Part shown: positions 6,111 through 11,925 of the stretch, piece by piece
Layout: every line of letters starts with the position of its first letter
Position numbering within the stretch: position 1 is the stretch's first letter
DNA from: Rohdeia sp044358925
GTDB taxonomy: Bacteria; Planctomycetota; UBA1135; GCA-002686595
Length of the DNA stretch: 11,925 nucleotides
Direction: 5' to 3'
NCBI GenBank assembly: GCA_044358925.1
Contig: JBIKNC010000134.1
Coordinates: 1 to 11,925, forward strand
Made by a program: the position numbers and the translations under genes
The notes under the pieces: generated by a model
Told to the model about the DNA's origin: nothing
The model's database searches: none
What the model saw: the letters and a program-made list of their open reading frames with translations, nothing else

Positions 6111-6949
6111 GCGTCCGCTCGTCCGAGCACGTGCAACTCCTCGTCGGCCAGCGCGAGCCGCTCGAACACCTCGCGCGGCACGTCGCGCGACAAGCGGTAG
6201 GTGCGGCCGACGAGTCCGGCCGCGGCGAAGCGTTGCACGACGTCGCGACCGTAGTCGCGCCAGTGGTCGTTCAACTCGGGCAGCGCCGCGCCGTATTCGA
6301 TCGTCTCCTCGCGCGACGTGTCGGTCGGCACACACACGATCGCGCGGCCGCCCGGCGCGAGCACGCGCGCCAACTCGCGCAGCGCCGCGCGATCGTCGGG
6401 CACGTGTTCGAGCACGTGGAAACTCGCCGCGAAGTCGACCGAACCGTCCGGTAGCGGCAGCGCTTGTGCGTCGGCGACGAGCGACACACCCTCGCGCGCA
6501 CCGTCGATGTCGACGCCTTCGAGGCGGTCGAGGTGGCGTGCGAGCAGGCGCGAGACACCCGGCTCCGGCGCGAAGAGCAGGCGCCGGCCGCTCCCGCGCG
6601 CGAGCGTCGAGAACTCGCCCACGAGTTCGTGTTCGAGCAACCACGCGAAGCCGCGGTGGCGCGCGTAGCTCCGGCAGCGCGGGCAGAAGGCGTTGCGCTC
6701 GACGTAGCCGGCCGCGCAGTGCGTGAGGAAGCGCGAGCCGCGCCAGCCGCACACGTTGCACTCGACGCGCGCGCGCCCGTTCGCGAGGCCGTTGCCTTCG
6801 CGCAGGCGCAGCCACGTGTTGGCGACGACTTCTTCGCGCAGGAAACGCCAGCCCGCACGCGCGCCGCCGACGCGCCACATGGCGGCGCCGCGGCGGAGTT
6901 CACGCAGCGCTTTCGCGCCGCTCGGCCAGGTGCGGTGGGGAGCTGTCAC
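6098..6949 (-). CDS. Class I SAM-dependent methyltransferase with Cys-rich N-terminal module (283 aa)
   Basis: Predicted to transfer a methyl group from S-adenosylmethionine; the acceptor is unknown. The N-terminal third carries CNVCGW at 64-69 and CPRCRSYARHR at 89-99, two CxxC pairs that could bind zinc. The catalytic fold follows: a beta-1/motif I region RLLFAPEPGVSRLL at 123-136, an acidic strand end GVDID at 145-149 (ribose-binding position), LVADAQALPLPDGSVD at 157-172, FHVLEHVPDD at 177-186, and LARVLAPGGRAIV at 193-205, all typical of the Methyltransf_11 group. In motif I the usual glycine-rich D-x-G-x-G is replaced by A-P-E-P-G. From memory, this also occurs in methyltransferases with the C-P-x-C-x-S-x-x-R-H-R motif, some of them in polysaccharide gene clusters. 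No membrane segment. Start GTG at 6949-6947, supported by a TAGACT box 7 nt upstream. It follows the RND genes by 36 nt on the same strand. Confidence 0.87.
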   Translation of the reverse strand: MTAPHRTWPSGAKALRELRRGAAMWRVGGARAGWRFLREEVVANTWLRLREGNGLANGRARVECNVCGWRGSRFLTHCAAGYVERNAFCPRCRSYARHRGFAWLLEHELVGEFSTLARGSGRRLLFAPEPGVSRLLARHLDRLEGVDIDGAREGVSLVADAQALPLPDGSVDFAASFHVLEHVPDDRAALRELARVLAPGGRAIVCVPTDTSREETIEYGAALPELNDHWRDYGRDVVQRFAAAGLVGRTYRLSRDVPREVFERLALADEELHVLGRADAVTA

Positions 6950-6956
6950 CGACAGG

Positions 6957-6962
6957 AGTCTA
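6957..6962 (-). promoter_or_regulatory. Candidate leaderless -10 box (TAGACT), 7 nt before the methyltransferase GTG
   Basis: On the minus strand TAGACT is followed by 7 nt and then the GTG at 6949, the spacing expected if transcription begins at the start codon itself. No Shine-Dalgarno site is present. A five-bp inverted repeat, CTGTC-ACC-GACAG (6943-6955), straddles the start codon and could be an operator, but it is short. No -35 consensus is evident; the upstream space is taken by the hairpin at 6966-6982 and the end of the RND gene. Confidence 0.45.
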
Positions 6963-6965
6963 CGT

Positions 6966-6982
6966 CGCCGAACGCGTCGGCG
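6966..6982 (-). terminator. Hairpin after the RND operon
   Basis: CGCCGA and TCGGCG form a perfect six-base-pair inverted repeat around a five-base loop, starting 3 nt after the TGA stop of the second RND gene (6986-6988). It is placed as a terminator would be and sits directly before the methyltransferase promoter box. No T-run follows, so termination strength is uncertain; an mRNA-stabilising 3' end is an alternative. Confidence 0.35.
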
Positions 6983-6985
6983 AGT

Positions 6986-9900
6986 TCAGCTCGCGCGTTG
7001 CTCGACGGCCAACTCACCAGCCGAACCGACCGCAGCGGTCTGCGCCGGTCGCACGAGCGCTCGCCGCAGCGCCGCCGAGACCGCGATGCGCGCGTCGTCG
7101 ATCAACGTGTACGCGAGCGGCACCACCCACAACGTGAAGAACGTGCTCGCCGTCAACCCGCCGGCGACGATCGCGCCGAGTGCGTTGTAGGCGATCGAGT
7201 TCTTGGGCGGCTCCTCGATGATCATCGGCACGAGACCGAACACGGTCGTCGCCGCGGTCATCAGGATGGGGCGCAGGCGCTGCACCGCGGCCGCGATGAC
7301 GGCGGCCTTGCGGTCCGGGATCTCATCGCGCAGGCGGTGCACGCAGTCGATCAGCACGATGCCGTTGTTGACGACGACGCCGGCCAGGACGATCAAGCCG
7401 ATCCAGCCCATCACGTCCATGGGTGTGCCGGTCAGCCGGACCATCCACATGGCGCCGAGGAAGGCGAACGGGATCGTGACGAGCACGCAGAACGGCAGCA
7501 CGACCGACTCGAAGAGGATGCCCATCAAGAGGAAGACGAGCACGATGGAGAGCGCGAGCGCGCTCAGCATCTCCGCAGCTTCTTCCTCGGCGCGCACGCG
7601 GTTCGAACGGTCGCTGCCCGCGCTGTAGCCGCGCGGCAGATCGAGAGCGGCGAGTGCGTTGTAGCCGGCCTCCGTCAGTTCGCCGATGCGCGACGGATCG
7701 AGCACTTCGGCCGAGATCTCGAACGTCGTGCGTCCGTCGTCGCGGTAGATCGTGCGCGAGGTGCGCTCGAAGCTGACCTCGGAGACCGACGCGAGCGAGA
7801 CGCGCCCCGCTTCGGTGAACATCGACAGGTCGCGCAGCGTGGAGAGGCCGGCGACCTCTTCCTCGTCGAACTCCATGATGAACGGCACTTCGCGCCCTTC
7901 GTCGTGGAACTCGGACATCGTCGCGCCGCGCAGCGCCCACGAGATGTTCTCGAGCGCCGAACGTGTCGTCAGGCCGAGCGCGAGCGCCTTGTCGCGATCG
8001 ATGTCGACCTCGATCGATCGTTCGTTCGAGAGCGACTGCGACTCGACCTTGCCGAGCCCGTCGACGCGCGCGAGCAGGTCGATCGCCTGACGGCCGAACT
8101 CTTCGAGCTTCTCGCTGTCCGGGCCGCGTAGCACGAAGAACGCGACGTCGCGTGAGAGTTCGCTGGCGCTCTCGCTGTCGGCGAACGACAGTTCGTGCCC
8201 GGCCGGCCGCGGCGCCTCGCGGCGGATCACTTCCTCGATGCGGCGCAACTCGGACGGCTTCAGCGGCTTGTCCCAGAAGGCCGTGACGCTGCCGTCCTCG
8301 ACGTCGAAGCGCACCGACACGTGGGCGATGCCGAGTTCGTCGCGCTTGCTGTCGAGGAAGGCCTCGTGCACGGCGAACTCGCGCGACGCCTCCTCCAGCG
8401 TGAAGTCGCTCGTGAAGTCGACCCAGTACTCGACCGAGTCGGACTCTTGGTCCTGCGAGAAGGCGGAGAGCTTCAGCGACGAGAGCGGGTACGCGACCGT
8501 CGCGAGGCACAGACACGCGACGGCTGTCGCGGCGATGCGGTGTTCGAGCGACCAGGTCACCAGCGCGCGGTTGCTGCGCTCGACCAACTCCATGAACGAG
8601 TGTGTGCCCGGCGCGAACGGTCGCGGGCGTGCGGGCGCACGCCGGCCGCGCAGGGCGAGGAACTCGGGCAGGAACAACAGCGCGAGCGCAGCGCACACGC
8701 CGATGACGGCGCCGCTCGACGACTTCTCCGCCAGCGCGTCGACGGCGAGTGCGCGCCCGTGCGCCGCTGCGTCGTGGGAGATGCCGTACACGACGAGTGC
8801 CACGGCACCCGCGGCCCGCGCGACGCGCATCGGCCAGAGCAACGCGCCGCGCGGCGCGAGCACGGCGCGGCCCAGGCGCACGGGCGCGTGCAAGGCGTGG
8901 ACGACGAGCCACGAACTCCACTTCACGGCGCGCACGACGAGGATCGCGATCCACGCCGGCGAGCGCCACACCCACACGAAGCGGTTCGCGAGGCGACCGA
9001 GCCACGTCGGTTGCGGCCCCAGGATGCGCGCCGCGAGCGTCGGCAGGAACACGACCGCGACCAGCAGGCTGAACAGCAGTGAGATCGACAACGGCAGACC
9101 CAGACCGCGCATGAACACACGCGCCATCGGGTTCTCCGTCATGAACACGAGCGGCATGAACACGACGACCGTCGTCAGCGTCGAGAGCGACACCGCGAGG
9201 GCGATCTCCCTCACACCGACGCGCGCCGCCTCGCGCGGCGGCAGGCCGAGGTCGCGGTGGCGCGTGATGTTCTCGACGACAACGACCGCGTTGTCGACGA
9301 GCATGCCCATGGCCAGCGTGATGCCGACCATCGTCAGGAGGTTGAACGAGCCGCCCGAGAAGTACTCGACCGCGATCGCGAGCAGCGCCGACACCGGCAC
9401 ACACATGGCGACCGCGAGTGTCAGACGGATGCGCCGCAGGAAGACCAGCAGTACGACGACCGCGAGCACACCGCCCCAGATGGCCGTGCCGCGCAACTGC
9501 GAGAGCGAGTTCTCGACCAGCTCGCCCTGCACGAAGAACGGCATGAAGCTGAAGTTGCCCGCGAGCCGCGGATCGGCTTCGAGTTCCTTCATCGCGGCCA
9601 CGAGGTTGCGGCTCGCTTCGACGACGTTGGCGCCGGCTTCCTTGCTGGCGACGCCGTAGTACGCGTAGCGACCGTCGATGCGCGTCAACTGGTTGCGCAC
9701 GCTCTTCGTGCGCATGACGCGGCCGATGTCGCCGATCACCAGGCCCTGGCGCACCGGGAAGTTCTCGACTTCCGCGAGCGACGTGAAGCGCATGTCCGAG
9801 CGCAGCAGGATCTCCTGCCCGCCGTCGGTCACGTTGCCGAGCGGCTCCGCGAAGTTGTCGGTCGAGAGACGCCGCACGAGGTCGCCGATGTCGGTGCCGG

Positions 9901-10522
9901 TGGCGACGACGCGCTCCTCGTCGAGCAGGATGCGCACCGCGTCCTGCAGCACGCCCCAGACCTCGATGCGGCTGATGCCGTCGATCGCTTCGAGGCGCGG
10001 CACGACGACTTCTTCGAGGAGGAAGTCGGTGCGCTCGGATTCCTCGGCGTAGAGCACGCCGAAGAACGAGATCGGGAGTTGGTCCGCGTCCTCGGACCAG
10101 AAGCCGACCTCGCCGACCGAGGCGGGCAACTTGGGCCGCGCGCGCTCGAGGCGGTCGCGGATCTCGGCCTTCATCAGATCCGGATCCAAGAGCGGATCGA
10201 ACGAGATGCGCAACGAGACGGTGCCTTCGCGCGACCACGAACGCACGCGCCGCAGGCCGGCGAGTGTGCGCAGCTCCTCTTCGATGGGGCGGGTGACCTG
10301 CTCTTCGTTCTCGCGAGCGCCGGAACCCGGGTGCGCGATCCAGCAGTTGAGTTGCGGCTCGCTGAAGCCCGACGGCAGGAGCTGGATCGGAATGCGCAGG
10401 TACGCGAGCGCACCGATCACCATCAGTGTCGCGAACAGGACGCCCAGCCCGATCGGCCGCGCGATGGAGAAGCCGAACGCGTCGCGCGGCGTGGATCGTG
10501 TGGGGTCGTCGTTCGCGCTCAT
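6986..10522 (-). CDS. RND efflux transporter permease subunit, second of a tandem pair, with enlarged central loop (1178 aa)
   Basis: An inner-membrane proton-driven exporter of the AcrB/MdtC superfamily. TM1 lies at about 18-45, followed by a periplasmic porter domain with the usual PGSGARENEEQVTRPIEEEL block (65-84). TM2-TM6 span about 346-500, with TM4 carrying GMLVDNAVVVVENI (406-419). A second periplasmic half covers about 685-980, and TM8-TM12 lie at about 985-1145 with VVVNNGIVLID (1049-1059) and RLRPILMT (1082-1089). Asp410 matches one of the two AcrB TM4 aspartates; the second is Asn411. The TM10 Lys is replaced by Asn. Both changes are, as I recall, common in non-AcrB subfamilies. 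The loop between TM6 and TM7 is about 155 residues against roughly 40 in AcrB and holds extra hydrophobic stretches (see findings). The ATG at 10522 overlaps the upstream stop as ATGA and has a good Shine-Dalgarno, so an upstream ATG at 10708 in this frame is rejected. Confidence 0.95.
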   Translation of the reverse strand: MSANDDPTRSTPRDAFGFSIARPIGLGVLFATLMVIGALAYLRIPIQLLPSGFSEPQLNCWIAHPGSGARENEEQVTRPIEEELRTLAGLRRVRSWSREGTVSLRISFDPLLDPDLMKAEIRDRLERARPKLPASVGEVGFWSEDADQLPISFFGVLYAEESERTDFLLEEVVVPRLEAIDGISRIEVWGVLQDAVRILLDEERVVATGTDIGDLVRRLSTDNFAEPLGNVTDGGQEILLRSDMRFTSLAEVENFPVRQGLVIGDIGRVMRTKSVRNQLTRIDGRYAYYGVASKEAGANVVEASRNLVAAMKELEADPRLAGNFSFMPFFVQGELVENSLSQLRGTAIWGGVLAVVVLLVFLRRIRLTLAVAMCVPVSALLAIAVEYFSGGSFNLLTMVGITLAMGMLVDNAVVVVENITRHRDLGLPPREAARVGVREIALAVSLSTLTTVVVFMPLVFMTENPMARVFMRGLGLPLSISLLFSLLVAVVFLPTLAARILGPQPTWLGRLANRFVWVWRSPAWIAILVVRAVKWSSWLVVHALHAPVRLGRAVLAPRGALLWPMRVARAAGAVALVVYGISHDAAAHGRALAVDALAEKSSSGAVIGVCAALALLFLPEFLALRGRRAPARPRPFAPGTHSFMELVERSNRALVTWSLEHRIAATAVACLCLATVAYPLSSLKLSAFSQDQESDSVEYWVDFTSDFTLEEASREFAVHEAFLDSKRDELGIAHVSVRFDVEDGSVTAFWDKPLKPSELRRIEEVIRREAPRPAGHELSFADSESASELSRDVAFFVLRGPDSEKLEEFGRQAIDLLARVDGLGKVESQSLSNERSIEVDIDRDKALALGLTTRSALENISWALRGATMSEFHDEGREVPFIMEFDEEEVAGLSTLRDLSMFTEAGRVSLASVSEVSFERTSRTIYRDDGRTTFEISAEVLDPSRIGELTEAGYNALAALDLPRGYSAGSDRSNRVRAEEEAAEMLSALALSIVLVFLLMGILFESVVLPFCVLVTIPFAFLGAMWMVRLTGTPMDVMGWIGLIVLAGVVVNNGIVLIDCVHRLRDEIPDRKAAVIAAAVQRLRPILMTAATTVFGLVPMIIEEPPKNSIAYNALGAIVAGGLTASTFFTLWVVPLAYTLIDDARIAVSAALRRALVRPAQTAAVGSAGELAVEQRAS

Positions 10523-11925
10523 GCCTTCGCCTCCTCGGCGCGCGGCGCGCGGTCGCGCGTCACGAGCAGGTACACACATGGGATCACGACCAGCGTCAGC
10601 GCGGTCGAGAAGGTCAGGCCGGCGACGACCGTCACGGCCATCGGCTGGCGCAGCTCGGCACCTTCGCCCGAGACGAACAGTTCGGCGAACGGCAGCCCGT
10701 CGAGCCAACCCGTCATCGGCAGGAGGCCGAGCACCGTCGTGCCGGTCGTCATCAACACGGGGCGCAGGCGCACCGTGCAGGCTTCGACGACCGACTCGAA
10801 CAACTGCCCGGGGCCGAAGCGTTCGCGGTTCTGATTGATGCGGTCGACGAGCACGATCGCGTTGTTCACGACGATGCCGGCCAGCAGGATCAAACCGATG
10901 AACACGACCACCGAGAGCGGCACCTGCGAGGCCTGCAGCGTGTAGACGACGCCGACGCCCGCGAGCGGCACGGTCAGGAGCACGATCAGCGGCTGCATCA
11001 GCGACTCGAACTGCGTCGCCATGACGACGTACACGAGGAAGATCGCCAACACGAGCGCGAAGATCATCGAGTTCGTCGCTTCGTCCATCTCGCGCTTCTG
11101 GCCGCCGAGTTCGACGATCACGTCGTCCGGAACGGCCATCGCCGCGAGGTCGGTCTCGATCGAGGTGGCGGTGCCGCCGAGGTCGAACGACGCGCGGCTC
11201 GCGCGCACCACGACGGCGCGGCTGTTGCCGATGCGGCGGATCTCCGCCGGTCCGTCGACGGTGCGGATGTCGGCGACGGCGCGCAGCGGCACACCGACGG
11301 TCGCTTCCGGATTGACGATCAGGTCGAGCACGTCGTCGAGGCGCGCGAGGCGCTCTTCGTCGGCGAGCACGCGCAAGTCGATGCGCTCGTCGCCGCGTGT
11401 GAAGCGCGTCGCGATCTCACCCAGCACCGAGTCGCGCACGAGCTTCGCGACGGCGCCGAGGTCGAGGCCGTACTCGAGCGCCTTGTCGCGATCGAACGTG
11501 ACACGCACCTCGGGGAAGCCGGCGCGCAGACTGCTCTGCACGTCCGTGAGTTCCGGGTGGCCTTCGAGGCGCGTGAGCACCTCCTTCGAGACCTCTTCGA
11601 GTGTTTCGAGCCGGTGTCCGCGCACCTCGACCGCGATCGGCGACTCCAGTGCGACGAGCGTCGGCCGACGGATGTCGACCGTGCGCACGGCGGGGTGAGC
11701 TGCGCACAGCTCGCGCACACGTGCGACGAGTGCGATCTCCTTCTCTTCGCCGATCGCGTCCGGCGCCATCCGAACCGACAGTCGCGCCGTGTGCGGGCCT
11801 TCGACGTCCTGGCTCAACGTCTCCTGTTCGATGCCGACCGTCAGCGCCGTCTGCGCGACGCCGTCGAGCGCGCGGATGCGTTCGCCGAGATCGCGCAGCA
11901 CGAGATCGGTCTGTGCGAGCGGGCT
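10519..11925 (-). CDS. RND efflux transporter permease subunit, first of a tandem pair (C-terminal 468 residues, cut by window edge)
   Basis: The gene enters from the right edge; its N-terminal half, including TM1-TM6, is outside. The visible part covers a periplasmic porter/docking region (about 1-280, including VRVTFDRDKALEYGLDLGAV) and the last membrane bundle. GGQKREM (274-280) leads into TM8 with VYVVMATQFESLMQPL (298-313). TM10 carries LLAGIVVNNAIVLVDRINQ (347-365), then RLRPVLMTTGTTVLGLLPM (386-404), and TM12 ends at about 456. These are hallmark ACR_tran blocks. TM10 has Asn-Asn where AcrB has the proton-relay Lys, as in its partner. The codon frame is open to the edge, so a GTG at 11901 is internal and not a start. 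The stop TGA overlaps the next gene's ATG by 4 bp. Tandem permeases of this kind, such as MdtB and MdtC, form mixed trimers, so a heteromeric pump is likely; the adaptor and outer-membrane partners are not in the window. Confidence 0.94.
   Translation of the reverse strand, partial: SPLAQTDLVLRDLGERIRALDGVAQTALTVGIEQETLSQDVEGPHTARLSVRMAPDAIGEEKEIALVARVRELCAAHPAVRTVDIRRPTLVALESPIAVEVRGHRLETLEEVSKEVLTRLEGHPELTDVQSSLRAGFPEVRVTFDRDKALEYGLDLGAVAKLVRDSVLGEIATRFTRGDERIDLRVLADEERLARLDDVLDLIVNPEATVGVPLRAVADIRTVDGPAEIRRIGNSRAVVVRASRASFDLGGTATSIETDLAAMAVPDDVIVELGGQKREMDEATNSMIFALVLAIFLVYVVMATQFESLMQPLIVLLTVPLAGVGVVYTLQASQVPLSVVVFIGLILLAGIVVNNAIVLVDRINQNRERFGPGQLFESVVEACTVRLRPVLMTTGTTVLGLLPMTGWLDGLPFAELFVSGEGAELRQPMAVTVVAGLTFSTALTLVVIPCVYLLVTRDRAPRAEEAKA
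10530..10536 (-). promoter_or_regulatory. Shine-Dalgarno site (GAGGAGG) of the second RND gene
   Basis: On the minus strand GAGGAGG lies 7 nt before the ATG at 10522, inside the last codons of the upstream RND gene. It decides the start of the second permease and supports translational coupling through the ATGA overlap at 10519-10522. It is the only clear Shine-Dalgarno site among the six starts that can be examined in the window. Confidence 0.8.

Noticed and set aside
10523..10708. ATG at 10708 as start of the second RND permease
   Set aside because: The extra 62 residues are Arg-rich, lie inside the first RND gene and precede TM1 without family support; the ATG at 10522 has a Shine-Dalgarno site and an ATGA overlap.
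9257..10834. Open frame of 525 codons on the plus strand opposite the RND genes (and a similar one at 6464-8131)
   Set aside because: The opposite strand encodes unmistakable RND permeases; these frames have an Asp/His/Arg-rich antisense composition and no motifs.

Overview
The window is a high-GC bacterial segment with seven protein genes: two cut by the window edges and five complete. Starts are often GTG and every visible stop is TGA. Six of the seven genes have a visible start that can be examined. Only the one coupled to an upstream gene has a Shine-Dalgarno site; the others have none, and several instead carry a TANNNT box within 7-11 nt of the start codon. This style, the secreted or membrane-anchored beta-rich hypothetical proteins and the tandem RND permeases fit a planctomycete-like bacterium. 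That assignment is an inference, because no rRNA or marker gene is present.

Layout. At 1-456 (minus) is the first part of a bifunctional class II aldolase/short-chain dehydrogenase (rhamnulose-1-phosphate aldolase type). It is divergent from the first of three plus-strand genes, 558-2168, 2837-4558 and 4621-6108. These encode paralogous proteins, each with one N-terminal membrane segment, an Ala/Glu/Pro-rich linker and a long beta-rich extracytoplasmic part. A small DUF3592-like membrane protein gene (2187-2726, minus) interrupts the array. At 6098-6949 (minus) is a class I SAM methyltransferase with a Cys-rich N-terminal module. From 11925 down to 6986 (minus) lie two translationally coupled RND efflux permeases. 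The first shows only its C-terminal part; the second is complete, with 1178 residues.

How they work together. The two RND permeases overlap by ATGA and probably form one heteromeric MdtB/MdtC-like exporter. Its adaptor protein would be expected outside the window. The methyltransferase follows on the same strand after 36 nt that hold a hairpin and a leaderless-type promoter box, so it may be transcribed separately. The three paralogs look like a duplicated and diverged family of unknown function. They are the best candidates here for something undescribed: they share a C-terminal signature (R-V/A-D-G, then G-S-G-G, then F-x-V-x-W) that I cannot assign to a named family.

There is no tRNA, rRNA, CRISPR array, insertion sequence or phage signal. 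All intergenic gaps are 110 bp or shorter. Many long open frames opposite the real genes are by-products of GC-rich codon use.
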